A stretch of DNA of 64,000 nucleotides from Anaerostipes sp. 992a (GCF_001940245.1 NZ_MJIG01000003.1:468001-532000); one strand, 5' to 3'; numbered from the stretch's first letter, positions 8,871 to 18,879 are shown. Translations and numbers: made by a program. The notes: generated from the sequence alone by a model not told the origin.

Positions 8871-9218
8871 ATGAAAAGTATTTATAAATTTTTCATGGTT
8901 TATGGTGTAGTTGTTACGGGGCTGTGTATCTATCTCGTAGTCTTAAGTTTCGGTGGACTGACGCAGACGAATATGAATGATGCGGTAGAAGCCAAGACAA
9001 CCCAGGCGACAAACAGTACGGATACAGAAGAAGAGGAAATCTTTCAGCTGGGAATCCGGGATGGACATGTGGTGATTTTAAAAGGAGACGATGTTTTTGA
9101 GGTCACCAGCATTGCTGAAGATGAAATGAGCGAGGAACTGCGAACAGAGGTAGAAGGAGGGACCTTCTTTCATTCAGAGGAAGAAGTGTATTCATTTTTA
9201 GAATCCTACACTAGCTAA
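8871..9218 (+). CDS. Membrane-anchored protein with BofC C-terminal-like domain
   Basis: 115-residue protein with an N-terminal membrane anchor (about residues 4-28) and an acidic extracytoplasmic domain. The tail, from FQLGIRDGHVVILKGDDVFE to a final SEEEVYSFLESY, has the spacing seen in BofC C-terminal-like proteins of Clostridia. I infer this from the pattern and the role is unknown. BofC itself regulates a sporulation protease in the intermembrane space. The ATG at 8871 is preferred over in-frame TTG 8838 because it follows AAGGAG and starts the basic-hydrophobic anchor. Its RBS lies inside the preceding hairpin. Confidence 0.6.
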   Translation: MKSIYKFFMVYGVVVTGLCIYLVVLSFGGLTQTNMNDAVEAKTTQATNSTDTEEEEIFQLGIRDGHVVILKGDDVFEVTSIAEDEMSEELRTEVEGGTFFHSEEEVYSFLESYTS

Positions 9219-9265
9219 AATAGGAGAAAGAAATAAATTTTCAAAGAAGATAAAGGAGATATAAT

Positions 9266-10477
9266 ATGATATATGATCTGCTGATTATCGGCGGAGGTGC
9301 AGCAGGAATGATGGCGGCTATTACGGCAGCAGAAACAGGAAAGAAGGTCATAATCATCGAGAAGATGAATCGGCTGGGCAAGAAGATTCTGGCAACAGGG
9401 AATGGAAGGTGCAATTTCACCAATTCCTATTTGGATGAGGATTGTTATCGAAGCAGCAAAAAAAGCTTTCCCTTTACTGCGGTAGAGCAATTTGGAAGCC
9501 AGGATGCCATTGCATTTTTTGAGCAATTGGGTATTGCGGTAGTGGACAGAGATGGATACTATTACCCAAGATCCAATCAGGCTTCCACTGTTGCAGATGG
9601 TCTGATCTATAAGATCAAGAGCCTCCATATTCCGGTGGTACTGGAATGTAAGATCAACCGGATTGAGAAGAAAAAAGGATATTTTACGATTGCTTCTCGA
9701 AAAAAAGAATTTACAGGGAGAAATCTTCTGATCGCAGCTGGAGGAAAGGCACAGGAAAAGCTGGGAAGTGATGGATCAGGCTTTCTTTTGGCCAAAAGCT
9801 GCAGACACACGCTGATCGAACCTTTTCCGGCATTAACAGCCCTAATCATAAAAAAGCATCCACTGAAGGAAGCGTCCGGCGTAAGATGTCGGTGTAAAGT
9901 CACAGCGGTGATCAATGGACAGAGCAGTAAGGCAGAAGAGGGAGAACTTCAGATTACCAGCTATGGGGTGTCGGGAGTTCTGATCTTTCAGCTGAGCCGA
10001 TTTATCATTGATGGAATTCGAAAAGGAAAAAGGTCTGCCATCTGTATTGATTTTCTTCCTGAACAGAAAGAGAAAAGTCAGTTCTTTACGACGATGAAGG
10101 AATGTGCCTCTTATAAAACAGCTCAGCAATGGCTGGAGGGGTACTTTCCAACAAAGCTGGCAGATGCTTTGTTGGCTTATGCAGGAGTGGATTCAAATAA
10201 AAATGTTGGGAATCTTTCAAAAAAAGAGAGGGAACAGATCTGGAGGCAGATAAAGGAATGCCGTATGTCCATTGATGGATGGAAAGATTTTGATTTTGCA
10301 CAGGTAACCGCGGGAGGAGTGTCCGTGGCAGAAGTTTCTCCGTATACGATGGAGTCGGAATTGATTCCAGGTTTGTATTTTGCAGGGGAGATTCTGGACG
10401 TGGATGGAACCTGTGGTGGATATAATCTTCAATGGGCATGGACCTCCGGATATTTAGCAGGAAGGAGCATACAATGA
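9266..10477 (+). CDS. NAD(P)/FAD-dependent oxidoreductase, HI0933/BaiN-like family
   Basis: 403-residue flavoprotein of the HI0933-like family (COG2081). The Rossmann FAD motif is at residues 6-14 (LIIGGGAAG), followed by the family marker LGKKILATGNGRCNFTN. The C-terminal FAD contact region YFAGEILDVDGTCGGYNLQWAW is intact. One clostridial relative, BaiN, acts on bile acid intermediates, but the physiological substrate of most members is unknown. It has AAAGGAGA upstream and overlaps the next flavoprotein by ATGA (10474-10477), so the two are coupled. Confidence 0.85.
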   Translation: MIYDLLIIGGGAAGMMAAITAAETGKKVIIIEKMNRLGKKILATGNGRCNFTNSYLDEDCYRSSKKSFPFTAVEQFGSQDAIAFFEQLGIAVVDRDGYYYPRSNQASTVADGLIYKIKSLHIPVVLECKINRIEKKKGYFTIASRKKEFTGRNLLIAAGGKAQEKLGSDGSGFLLAKSCRHTLIEPFPALTALIIKKHPLKEASGVRCRCKVTAVINGQSSKAEEGELQITSYGVSGVLIFQLSRFIIDGIRKGKRSAICIDFLPEQKEKSQFFTTMKECASYKTAQQWLEGYFPTKLADALLAYAGVDSNKNVGNLSKKEREQIWRQIKECRMSIDGWKDFDFAQVTAGGVSVAEVSPYTMESELIPGLYFAGEILDVDGTCGGYNLQWAWTSGYLAGRSIQ

Positions 10478-12057
10478 TTCAGATTTCACAGATTAAGCTT
10501 CCGGTCAGTCATACAAAAAAGGATTTAGATAATAAAATCAAAAAGCTGCTTGGTTTAAAGGAAGTGCCGGAGTATCGGATCAAAAAGCAATCCATTGATG
10601 CCCGGAAAAAGCCAGATATTAAATACATATATACCGTTGAGCTTTCAATGACTCAGGAACAGAAGCTGATCAAAAGATGCAGACAGGCATCAATGATACA
10701 GGAAAAGGCATATAAATTGCCTGCATGCGGAGAACAGAAGCTTTCTTCTCGGCCTCTGATCGTGGGGATGGGACCAGCAGGACTTTTTTGTGGATATCTG
10801 CTGGCGAAGGCAGGTTATCGCCCTGTGATCATAGAACGTGGAGAAGCGGTGGAGAACAGGGTAAAGACCATTGAGGAATTCTGGCAGACGGGCAAATTAG
10901 ACCCTGCATCCAACGTTCAGTTTGGAGAAGGAGGTGCAGGCACATTTTCCGATGGAAAGTTAAATACTCTGGTAAAGGATAAGATGCAAAGAAATCAGTT
11001 TGTATTGGAAACTTTTGTACATTTTGGTGCCCCAGAAGAAATTTTATATACGGCAAAGCCGCACATTGGCACGGATTTGCTTCGTCAGGTAATCAAAAAT
11101 ATGCGAGAAGAGATTCTCTCTTTGGGCGGAGAGGTACGTTTTGAAACTATGCTGACAGATATTAAGATCAGTAAAGGAAGCATTTGCAGTGTGGAACTAA
11201 ATAAATCAGGGTGGATGGAAGCCGGGCCGGTAGTGTTGGCAGTTGGTCATAGTGCCAGAGACACGTTTCAGATGCTGTATGAGAAGAAGATTCCTATGAG
11301 CAGTAAGTCTTTTGCCATAGGAGTCCGTGTGGAGCATCCAAGAGAAATGATCAATGCATCACAATATGGAGAGGGGTATCCGAAAGAGCATCTTCCTACA
11401 GCTTCCTATAAGCTGACAGCAAAGGCAGAGAATGGGAGAAACGTCTATTCTTTTTGTATGTGTCCGGGAGGATATGTGGTCAATGCTTCTTCCGAAGCAG
11501 AAAGACTGGTGGTAAACGGTATGAGCAATCATGACCGCATGGCTGACACATCCAACAGTGCTATTATTGTCAATGTTACACCGGAGGATTATGGATCCGC
11601 GCATCCGTTGGCAGGAGTGGAATTTCAGCGTAAATGGGAAGCAAAGGCCTACGAAGAAGGAAAAGGAAGAATTCCGGTCCAGCTGCTTTGTGACCTGGAG
11701 AAAAACCAGATTTCCAAAGGCTTTGGAAGCTTTTTCCCATCCATGAAAGGGAAAAATTGCTTTGGAAATTTAAATAATTGTTTACCAGACTATGTAGTTA
11801 GTGCTATAATACATGGTATGCATCAGTTTGATCATAAGATTCATGGCTTTGCAAGGCCGGATACCATCATCAGCGGGGTGGAGACACGTACTTCTTCTCC
11901 TGTTCGTATTCAGAGGAATGAGCAGTTTGAAAGTGAGATCAGAAACCTGTTTCCATGTGGTGAAGGAGCCGGATATGCAGGTGGCATTACCTCTGCAGCC
12001 ATGGATGGAATGAAAGTAGCAGAAGAGATCATCAGGCGATATGAGCCTATGGATTAG
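10474..12057 (+). CDS. FAD-dependent dehydrogenase (COG2509-like)
   Basis: 527-residue protein with an N-terminal ~90-residue basic domain and a central FAD-binding Rossmann motif IVGMGPAGLFCGYLLA at about residue 93. It also has the conserved FGEGGAGTFSDGKL and C-terminal EGAGYAGGITSAAMDG segments of the COG2509 family of uncharacterised FAD-dependent dehydrogenases. The frame is open from 10432, but ATG 10474 overlaps the preceding stop and is the natural coupled start. The reaction is unknown. It is followed by proB after 34 bases, which may place the flavoproteins and proline genes in one transcript. Confidence 0.82.
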   Translation: MIQISQIKLPVSHTKKDLDNKIKKLLGLKEVPEYRIKKQSIDARKKPDIKYIYTVELSMTQEQKLIKRCRQASMIQEKAYKLPACGEQKLSSRPLIVGMGPAGLFCGYLLAKAGYRPVIIERGEAVENRVKTIEEFWQTGKLDPASNVQFGEGGAGTFSDGKLNTLVKDKMQRNQFVLETFVHFGAPEEILYTAKPHIGTDLLRQVIKNMREEILSLGGEVRFETMLTDIKISKGSICSVELNKSGWMEAGPVVLAVGHSARDTFQMLYEKKIPMSSKSFAIGVRVEHPREMINASQYGEGYPKEHLPTASYKLTAKAENGRNVYSFCMCPGGYVVNASSEAERLVVNGMSNHDRMADTSNSAIIVNVTPEDYGSAHPLAGVEFQRKWEAKAYEEGKGRIPVQLLCDLEKNQISKGFGSFFPSMKGKNCFGNLNNCLPDYVVSAIIHGMHQFDHKIHGFARPDTIISGVETRTSSPVRIQRNEQFESEIRNLFPCGEGAGYAGGITSAAMDGMKVAEEIIRRYEPMD

Positions 12058-12091
12058 CTGATGTGATTACGATAAGTATGAGGAAGCAATA

Positions 12092-12952
12092 GTGGAAAAC
12101 TTTAGAGAAAGAATCAAGGATAAAAAGAGAATTGTAGTGAAGATCGGTTCTTCATCGATTATCCATGAAGAAACAGGTCATTTGAATTTTGAAAGAATGG
12201 AACATCTGGTCCGTATTTTGACCGATATTCATAATAGCGGCAAGGATGTGGTCTTGGTAAGCTCCGGTGCAGTAGGTGTCGGCATGAAGGCATTGGGTCT
12301 TACAAGAAAGCCAAGAAGCCTTACTATGAAGCAGGCATGTGCCGCTGTAGGACAGGGGCGTCTGATCGCTGTTTATCAGAAGCTGTTCTCTGAATACAAT
12401 CAAGGCACTGCACAGATTCTTCTGACGAAGAACACCATGCTGGATGAGATTCGCCGATTAAATGCGAAGAATACTTTTGAGAATTTGTTTGACCTTAATA
12501 TTATTCCCATTGTGAATGAGAATGATACGGTTTCTACAGAAGAATTGGAATTTGGCGATAATGATACCTTATCTGCAGTGATTGCAGCGATTGTAAGAGC
12601 GGATTTACTCGTATTATTATCTGATATTGATGGCCTTTATACCGATGATCCGGCGAAGCATGCGGATGCAGAGCTGATCCCGGTCATTGAGGTGATTGAT
12701 GACAAGATTGAAAGTATGGGGAAAGGGTCCAACTCAGCTGTTGGAACTGGCGGTATGGTCACAAAGATTGCGGCAGCTAATATCGTAACGGACGCAGGAG
12801 CTGATATGATCATTACCAATGCCGGCGATCTGAACAACCTTTCCAGAATTATGCACGGGGAAGAAGTAGGAACCTTATTCCTGGCACATAAACGTACCAA
12901 TTTCAGGTTGTTAGAATATTTGGAAGAAAAGCCATATTTTACGCGCAGATAA
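12092..12952 (+). CDS. proB: Glutamate 5-kinase, short form
   Basis: First step of proline synthesis: ATP-dependent phosphorylation of glutamate. 286 residues with an amino acid kinase fold: VVKIGSSSI near the N-terminus, LVSSGAVGVGMK, and the NENDTVSTEELEFGDND substrate region. The C-terminal PUA domain of the ~370-residue form is absent, which is common in Clostridia. Start is GTG 12092 with AGGAAG at 12081-12086. It forms a cluster with the DUF896 gene and proA. Confidence 0.94.
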   Translation: MENFRERIKDKKRIVVKIGSSSIIHEETGHLNFERMEHLVRILTDIHNSGKDVVLVSSGAVGVGMKALGLTRKPRSLTMKQACAAVGQGRLIAVYQKLFSEYNQGTAQILLTKNTMLDEIRRLNAKNTFENLFDLNIIPIVNENDTVSTEELEFGDNDTLSAVIAAIVRADLLVLLSDIDGLYTDDPAKHADAELIPVIEVIDDKIESMGKGSNSAVGTGGMVTKIAAANIVTDAGADMIITNAGDLNNLSRIMHGEEVGTLFLAHKRTNFRLLEYLEEKPYFTRR

Positions 12953-12994
12953 GATCCGTGAAGAAACTGGATTCAGAATAGAAAGGGGATCGTA

Positions 12995-13231
12995 ATGGAC
13001 GAAAAGAAAATCGCAAGAATTAATGAATTATATCATAAATCCAAAAAAGAAGGTTTGACGGAGGCAGAAAAGAAGGAGCAGCAGATGCTTCGTAAGGAAT
13101 ATATTATGGCTATTCGTGCATCTGTTAAGAATACCTTAGATCATGCAAGTATTGAAGAAGAGGATGGCAGCATTGTTCCTTTGAAGGAAAAGCGCCGTCG
13201 TAATCAGAAGGGATATGTAGTAGAATGTTAG
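12995..13231 (+). CDS. DUF896 domain protein (YnzC family)
   Basis: 78-residue basic, helical protein with the DUF896 pattern: [21 protein letters not shown], then an [10 protein letters not shown] segment. YnzC-family members are small cytoplasmic proteins of unknown function, some linked to the SOS regulon in Bacillus. Here it lies between proB and proA and overlaps proA by 7 bases, which implies translational coupling with proline synthesis genes. Nothing in the sequence shows a direct role in proline metabolism. Confidence 0.88.
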   Translation: MDEKKIARINELYHKSKKEGLTEAEKKEQQMLRKEYIMAIRASVKNTLDHASIEEEDGSIVPLKEKRRRNQKGYVVEC

Positions 13232-14466
13232 TCCAATTAGGAAAGAATGCAAGAAAAGCTGCAGCACGTCTGGGAACAGCAGGGATTGAAGAGAAGAATC
13301 ATGCATTGCTTGCAGTTGCTGACGCACTGGAACAGCAAAAGGAATACCTATTAGAAGAAAATCAGAAGGATATTAAGAATGCAAAAGAAAGTGGTATGAC
13401 AGAAGCCTTGATTGATCGTCTGGCGTTGACAGAAGCCAGGATTGAAGGCATGTCAGAAGGAATCAGACAGGTGGCTGCGTTAGAAGATCCCATTGGTGAA
13501 GTGATGAATATGAAGAAGCGGCCCAATGGATTGTTGATCGGACAGAAGAGAGTTCCACTTGGTGTGATTGGAATTATCTATGAATCCCGTCCTAATGTAA
13601 CAGCAGATGCATTTTCGTTATGTTTTAAAACAGGAAATGCAGTGATCTTACGAGGGGGCAGTGATGCTATTTATTCCAATACAGCGATTACTTCCGTAAT
13701 TCGTTCTACATTGGAGGACTGTGGTATGACAGCAGATGCTATTCAGCTTGTCACAGATACCAGCAGAGAGACGGCCACAAAGCTCATGCAGCTGAACGAT
13801 TATATTGATGTCCTGATTCCAAGAGGTGGTGCTGGATTGATTCAGGCAGTTGTAAAGAATGCAACTGTCCCAGTGATTGAGACAGGAACAGGTAATTGTC
13901 ATGTATATGTAGATGAATTTGCAGATTTGGATATGGCAGTATCTATCATCGTGAATGCTAAAACCCAAAGATTGGGTACCTGTAATACGTGTGAATCACT
14001 GGTCATTCACAGTAAGATTGCCGACCAGGCTGTGCCACGTATTGCATCTGCATTAAAGGAAAAGGATATTGAGATTCGTGGAGATGAAAGAAGCCGTGCT
14101 TTGGATGGAGATATTGTGGAAGCAACAGAAGAAGACTGGGGAACCGAGTATCTGGACCGTATCATTTCCATGAGGATTGTGGATAGTATCGAAGAAGCAA
14201 TTCTTCATATTAATACATATAACACAAAGCATTCAGAGGCGATCGTAACTGCAGATTATGCCAATGCACAAAAGTTTTTGAATGAGATTGATGCAGCAGC
14301 AGTGTATGTCAATGCATCTACCAGATTTACCGATGGATTTGAGTTTGGTTTTGGTGCTGAGATTGGCATCAGTACACAAAAGATTCATGCAAGAGGGCCA
14401 ATGGGACTACTTGCACTGACGACAACAAAGTACATTATCTATGGTAATGGACAGATCAGAGGTTAG
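13225..14466 (+). CDS. proA: Glutamate-5-semialdehyde dehydrogenase
   Basis: Second step of proline synthesis: NADPH-dependent reduction of glutamyl-5-phosphate to glutamate-5-semialdehyde. 413 residues, the normal family length. The catalytic cysteine is C253 in [10 protein letters not shown]; the [18 protein letters not shown] and ILRGGSDAI motifs are present. ATG 13225 lies inside the end of the DUF896 gene. The last gene of the proBA unit, it is followed after 5 bases by a strong terminator at 14472. Confidence 0.97.
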   Translation: MLVQLGKNARKAAARLGTAGIEEKNHALLAVADALEQQKEYLLEENQKDIKNAKESGMTEALIDRLALTEARIEGMSEGIRQVAALEDPIGEVMNMKKRPNGLLIGQKRVPLGVIGIIYESRPNVTADAFSLCFKTGNAVILRGGSDAIYSNTAITSVIRSTLEDCGMTADAIQLVTDTSRETATKLMQLNDYIDVLIPRGGAGLIQAVVKNATVPVIETGTGNCHVYVDEFADLDMAVSIIVNAKTQRLGTCNTCESLVIHSKIADQAVPRIASALKEKDIEIRGDERSRALDGDIVEATEEDWGTEYLDRIISMRIVDSIEEAILHINTYNTKHSEAIVTADYANAQKFLNEIDAAAVYVNASTRFTDGFEFGFGAEIGISTQKIHARGPMGLLALTTTKYIIYGNGQIRG

Positions 14467-14471
14467 CGATG

Positions 14472-14508
14472 GGGCTAAAGGAACAGGATTCCTTTAGCCC
14501 TTTTGTTT
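14472..14508 (+). terminator. proBA operon terminator, group II intron target
   Basis: A perfect 12-bp stem GGGCTAAAGGAA/TTCCTTTAGCCC (14472-14483 and 14489-14500), 5-base loop, T-rich tail TTTTGTTT. The group II intron begins immediately after the tail. Confidence 0.9.
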
Positions 14509-16355
14509 GCGCGCCATGGGCGCGCTCTAACGGGTGAAAGTCCCGAACACGCCTAGGCAACGAGGAAGTGTATAGCCGAACAGCAAGGGTGTCCATCGTG
14601 AGGTGGAATCTGAAGGAAGCTGTAAGCAAACTCTTGGTCCGACGGACAGAAATCACATATAAGGCTCGGAAATACGGATAAGTCTGCAAAAGGAGATGAA
14701 GTCCAAAAGTTGCTGGAAGTACGAGTAAATGTGGCGGATAGATGAGAGGAAAGAGCGTGCACCTTAAGCGTGGAGGTCTCACAGAGGTATCATCAGCCTA
14801 GTAACAACGAACTGTGAGAAATCAGCCGAGCCCATAGTAGTGAAGAAGTCTCTGTAATGGGGATGGAGTGAAGGGGCGAACAATCAATCAGTTTGAGTAT
14901 GTCTCGTATTGCAGAAATGACAACATCTGCCGTAACCAATCGGGTAAAAGATGGTCAAATCAAGCGAGACGGAAAGGAAAGAACGCATGGACACAAGTAA
15001 TCTAATGGAGCAGATATTATCTAGTGATAATCTCAACAGAGCATATCTGCAAGTCGTACGAAACAAAGGTGCAGAGGGAGTGGACGGAATGAAGTACACA
15101 GAACTCAAGGAACATCTTGCAAAGAACGGCGAAATCATCAAGGAACAGTTGAGGACAAGAAAATACAAACCTCAACCAGTACGAAGAGTGGAGATACCAA
15201 AGCCTGATGGTGGTGTCAGAAACCTAGGAGTACCAACGGTAACAGACAGATTTGTACAACAAGCCATTGCACAGGTACTAACACCAATCTATGAGGAACA
15301 ATTCCATGACCACAGTTATGGATTCAGACCGAATAGGTGTGCACAACAAGCAATCCTAACAGCACTTGATATGATGAATGATGGTAATGATTGGATTGTA
15401 GACATTGACTTGGAAAAGTTCTTTGACACAGTAAATCATGACAAGCTGATGACCTTAATTGGAAGAACAATCAAGGATGGAGATGTCATCTCCATTGTGA
15501 GAAAGTATCTTGTCAGTGGAATTATGATTGATGATGAGTATGAAGACTCTGTAATAGGAACACCGCAAGGAGGAAATCTTTCTCCGCTATTAGCGAATAT
15601 CATGCTCAATGAACTTGACAAAGAAATGGAAAAGCGAGGGCTCAATTTCGCGAGATATGCGGATGACTGTATCATTATGGTTGGGAGTGAAATGTCTGCA
15701 AATCGAGTAATGAGAAATATCTCTCGATTCATTGAGGAGAAACTAGGGCTTAAGGTCAACATGACAAAGAGTAAAGTGGATAAACCGCAAGGACTCAAAT
15801 ACCTTGGATTTGGATTCTATTTTGATTCAAGAGCACACCAATACAAGGCGAAGCCACATGCAAAATCAGTTGAGAAATTCAAGAAGAGGATGAAGGAACT
15901 CACCTGTCGTAGCTGGGGTGTAAGCAACAGCTACAAAGTGGAGAAACTCAATCAACTTATCAGAGGATGGGTTAACTACTTCAAGATAGGGAGTATGAAA
16001 CATCTGTGCAGAGAAATGGATAAACATATCCGATTCAGACTTCGTATGTGTATATGGAAACAATGGAAAACACCACAAAACAGGGCAAAGAATTTAATGA
16101 AACTAGGCGTGCCCCAATGGGCAGCAAAGCGAACATCCTACGCTAAAGGGTTCGCAAGAGTATGTCGAGGTTCAGATGTATGCCAAGCTATAAGCAATAA
16201 GAGACTAACCTCATTCGGATTAGTCTCAATGTTAGATTACTACACCGAAAGGTGTGTTACTTGTTAAGTTGATTGAACCGCCGTGTACCGAACGGTACGC
16301 ACGGTGGTGTGAGAGGTCGGAATTTCTCAATCAAGAGAAATTCCTCCTACTCGAT
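14509..16355 (+). mobile_element. Group II intron, copy 1
   Basis: The 1847-base element begins GCGCGCC, forms a 5' hairpin with GGCGCGC, and shares the CGGGTGAAAGTCCCG element of class C-like introns. It encodes a maturase and then has a domain V-like hairpin (about 16283-16315, stem ending TACC-GAAC-GGTA) and a domain VI-like hairpin (GGAATTTCTC/GAGAAATTCC, about 16319-16344) before a 3' end at ..CTCGAT. Boundaries come from comparison with the copy at 33240: the two agree from here to 16355-16356 and diverge outside. Insertion just after a terminator is the known habit of bacterial class C introns. Confidence 0.88.
14987..16267 (+). CDS. ltrA: Group II intron reverse transcriptase/maturase (copy 1)
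   Basis: Intron-encoded protein with RT palm motifs (KPDGGVRNLGVPTVTDR, YGFRPNRCAQQA, catalytic ARYADDCIIM, GTPQGGNLSPLLANI) and a C-terminal maturase (GIIM/X) domain containing LNQLIRGWVNYFKIG. No C-terminal HNH endonuclease is seen. It binds its own intron RNA to help splicing and performs target-primed reverse transcription. ATG 14987 (SD GGAAAGGA at 14971) is preferred; an in-frame ATG at 14951 would add 12 residues. The product is identical to that of the copy at 33718. Confidence 0.93.
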   Translation: MDTSNLMEQILSSDNLNRAYLQVVRNKGAEGVDGMKYTELKEHLAKNGEIIKEQLRTRKYKPQPVRRVEIPKPDGGVRNLGVPTVTDRFVQQAIAQVLTPIYEEQFHDHSYGFRPNRCAQQAILTALDMMNDGNDWIVDIDLEKFFDTVNHDKLMTLIGRTIKDGDVISIVRKYLVSGIMIDDEYEDSVIGTPQGGNLSPLLANIMLNELDKEMEKRGLNFARYADDCIIMVGSEMSANRVMRNISRFIEEKLGLKVNMTKSKVDKPQGLKYLGFGFYFDSRAHQYKAKPHAKSVEKFKKRMKELTCRSWGVSNSYKVEKLNQLIRGWVNYFKIGSMKHLCREMDKHIRFRLRMCIWKQWKTPQNRAKNLMKLGVPQWAAKRTSYAKGFARVCRGSDVCQAISNKRLTSFGLVSMLDYYTERCVTC

Positions 16356-16356
16356 T

Positions 16357-16614
16357 ATAGGAATGATTCACTGTATAAGTGTGGGTCGTTTCATCGCAGG
16401 AAATTTTATGTATGGATATAAATACATAAAATTCGATTATTTTCAAAGAGATATTTCAATTACTGATAAAAAATCAAGGTATATTAGATGAAAAAATGGT
16501 AGATATGCACAAAATATTATCTAATCTTGATTTTGTATGCAAAAGTAATTAAAATATAAATATTGGTGTGAGAAATCAAAATGTATGATAATTCAGAAAG
16601 GAAGGTTATTACCA
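16357..16614 (+). promoter_or_regulatory. Intergenic region upstream of rnf operon with inverted repeat and promoter candidate
   Basis: No convincing ORF. A perfect 12-bp inverted repeat, AATTTTATGTAT/ATACATAAAATT, lies at 16402-16413 and 16422-16433. A promoter candidate TTGATT (16527-16532) and TAAAAT (16550-16555), 17 bases apart, lies 60 bases before rnfC. The rnfC SD is AAAGGAAGG near 16598-16605. Confidence 0.45.
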
Positions 16615-17934
16615 ATGGCATTGTTTACATTCAAAGGTGGTATTCATCCATATGATGGGAAAGAATTATCCAAAGATAAGCCTATCAAAGAATACTTACC
16701 GAAAGGCGATTGCGTATATCCTGTGAGCCAGCATATCGGTGCTCCAGCAACGCCAATTGTAAAAAAAGGTGACCGTGTATTAGTAGGTCAGAAAATCGCA
16801 GAAGCAGGCGGATTTGTTTCTGCAAATATTTTCAGTTCTATTTCCGGAACTGTAAAAACAATTGAGCCTCGCTTAACTCCAGCAGGAGCAAAAGTAAACT
16901 CAATCGTAGTTGAAAATGACGGATTATTTGAATCAGTGGAGTTTAAAGCAGAAAAACCTTACGAAGAAATGTCCAGAGAGGAAGTAATCGGTGCAATCAA
17001 AGAGGCTGGTGTGATTGGTCTGGGTGGAGCGGGTTTCCCTACTCACGTAAAATTATCACCAAAAAATGCAGATGATATCGAATACATTATCATTAATGCA
17101 GCAGAATGTGAACCATATATTACTGCTGACTATAGATGTATGATGGAAATCCCTGAAAAGATGATTTCCGGATTGAAGGTAATTCTTGCATTATTCCCAA
17201 AAGCAAAAGGAATTATCGGAGTAGAAGATAATAAACCGGATGCGATCAAAAAGCTAGAAGGACTGACAGCTACTGAAGAACAGATTCAGGTTGCTCCATT
17301 AAAGACAAAGTACCCACAGGGTGCAGAACGTTCTTTGATCTTTGCAACAACTGGAAGAGAGATCAACTCCAGCATGCTGCCAGCAGATGCAGGCTGTATC
17401 GTGGACAACGTTGCAACTGCAATTGCAATCCATGAAGCTGTATATGAAGGAAAACCATTATTTGAAAGAGTCGTAACAGTTTCTGGAGATGCCATCAGTG
17501 AACCAGGCAACTTCTTAGTACGTTCTGGTACCAATGTTCAGGAATTAGTAGAAGCAGCTGGTGGATTTAAAACTCAGCCTGAAAAAGTAATTTCTGGTGG
17601 TCCTATGATGGGTATGGCGATGTACAGTTTAGATGTTCCAGCTGTAAAAGCGTTTTCTTCTTTACTGACATTTACAAAAGATGAAGTTTCCAAGAACGAA
17701 CCAAGCAATTGTATTCGCTGTGGTCGTTGCGTCAGCGTGTGTCCGGCAAAATTAATGCCAACTATGTTAGCAGATTATGCAGATCATCACGCAATCGACC
17801 TGTTTGAAAAATATGATGGAGCAGAATGTGTGGAATGTGGTTCATGTTCCTTCATCTGTCCTGCAAAACGTCCTTTAACCCAATCAATGAAAGCCGGAAG
17901 AAGACAGGTTCTGGCTAACAGAAGAAAGAAATAG
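16615..17934 (+). CDS. rnfC: Rnf complex subunit RnfC
   Basis: 439-residue peripheral subunit of the membrane-bound ferredoxin:NAD+ oxidoreductase, which couples electron flow from reduced ferredoxin to NAD+ with ion export. An N-terminal barrel-sandwich segment is followed by the Rossmann-like NADH/FMN domain (GLGGAGFPTHVKL) and two [4Fe-4S] motifs, C366/C369/C372/C376 and C405/C408/C411/C415. ATG 16615 gives the family start MALFTFKGGIHPYDG and has AAAGGAAGG upstream; a start at 16585 would add ten unlikely residues. First gene of a six-gene operon. Confidence 0.96.
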   Translation: MALFTFKGGIHPYDGKELSKDKPIKEYLPKGDCVYPVSQHIGAPATPIVKKGDRVLVGQKIAEAGGFVSANIFSSISGTVKTIEPRLTPAGAKVNSIVVENDGLFESVEFKAEKPYEEMSREEVIGAIKEAGVIGLGGAGFPTHVKLSPKNADDIEYIIINAAECEPYITADYRCMMEIPEKMISGLKVILALFPKAKGIIGVEDNKPDAIKKLEGLTATEEQIQVAPLKTKYPQGAERSLIFATTGREINSSMLPADAGCIVDNVATAIAIHEAVYEGKPLFERVVTVSGDAISEPGNFLVRSGTNVQELVEAAGGFKTQPEKVISGGPMMGMAMYSLDVPAVKAFSSLLTFTKDEVSKNEPSNCIRCGRCVSVCPAKLMPTMLADYADHHAIDLFEKYDGAECVECGSCSFICPAKRPLTQSMKAGRRQVLANRRKK

Positions 17935-17946
17935 TGAGGTGTCAAA

Positions 17947-18879
17947 ATGAACGAACAGTTATACAAAGTGTCAGCTAACCCTCATGTAAGGGATAAAGCG
18001 ACGACACACAGTATTATGCTTGATGTGATCATTGCATTACTTCCAGCAACACTTTTCGGTTTTTATAACTTCGGATTACCCGCAGTTATTACAACTGTAA
18101 TTTCAATTGCAACATGTGTAATTGCAGAATATTTGTGGCAGCGTTTCATGGGCAAGAAAATCACCGTTCGTGATATGAGTGCTGCTTTAACAGGATTATT
18201 ATTAGCATTAAACCTGCCACCAGAAGTACCATTCTGGCTTCCGATCCTGGGTGGTTTATTTGCGATCATCGTAGTAAAACAGGTATTTGGTGGTCTGGGT
18301 CAGAATTTTATGAACCCTGCACTGGGTGCACGTTGTTTCTTATTACTGTCCTTCACAGGAAGAATGACAGCATTTACATATGATGCAGTAACAACTGCAA
18401 CACCACTTGCTAATTTAAAAGCAGGTCAGGCAGTAAACATCATGGATATGTTCATCGGTAAAACAGCCGGAACCATCGGTGAAACATCTGCCATTGCATT
18501 ATTGATCGGTGGAGCTTATCTTGTATTTAAGAAAGTGATCAGCCCAAGAATCCCTGTTGTATATGTAGCAACACTTGCAATCTTTGTTCTCTTATTCGGT
18601 GGACATGGATTTGATGTAAACTTCCTTGCTGCACATATCTTTGGTGGCGGATTATTACTTGGTGCGATCTTCATGGCTACTGACTATGTTACATCTCCAA
18701 TTACTCCAAATGGCCAGATTATCTTTGGTATCATTCTTGGTGTTTTAACAGGAGTATTCCGTATCTTCGGACCTTCTGCAGAAGGTGTATCCTACGCAAT
18801 TATTATCAGTAACCTTCTGGTACCATTAATCGAAAAGGCTACCCTTCCAAAGGCATTTGGTAAAGGAGGTAAGAAATAA
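17947..18879 (+). CDS. rnfD: Rnf complex subunit RnfD
   Basis: 310-residue polytopic membrane subunit, homologous to NqrB/NqrE-type cores, with about nine to ten hydrophobic segments. The VTTATPLA segment contains T152, the expected covalent FMN attachment threonine of RnfD. It is part of the ion-translocating pathway. It follows rnfC by 12 bases and overlaps rnfG by one base (TAATG). Confidence 0.96.
   Translation: MNEQLYKVSANPHVRDKATTHSIMLDVIIALLPATLFGFYNFGLPAVITTVISIATCVIAEYLWQRFMGKKITVRDMSAALTGLLLALNLPPEVPFWLPILGGLFAIIVVKQVFGGLGQNFMNPALGARCFLLLSFTGRMTAFTYDAVTTATPLANLKAGQAVNIMDMFIGKTAGTIGETSAIALLIGGAYLVFKKVISPRIPVVYVATLAIFVLLFGGHGFDVNFLAAHIFGGGLLLGAIFMATDYVTSPITPNGQIIFGIILGVLTGVFRIFGPSAEGVSYAIIISNLLVPLIEKATLPKAFGKGGKK

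Noticed and set aside
11782-11810. TTACCA-17-TATAAT promoter-like sequence
   Set aside because: It is inside the coding region of the FAD-dependent dehydrogenase, 280 bases before proB. It could be an internal promoter but nothing else supports it.
14456-14782. Minus-strand ORFs in the 5' region of the introns
   Set aside because: They lie over structured intron RNA and recur identically in both copies only because the introns are identical.
16273-16491. 72-codon ORF across the 3' end of intron copy 1
   Set aside because: It runs through domains V and VI of the intron and the unrelated flank; no SD and no conservation with copy 2 beyond the intron.
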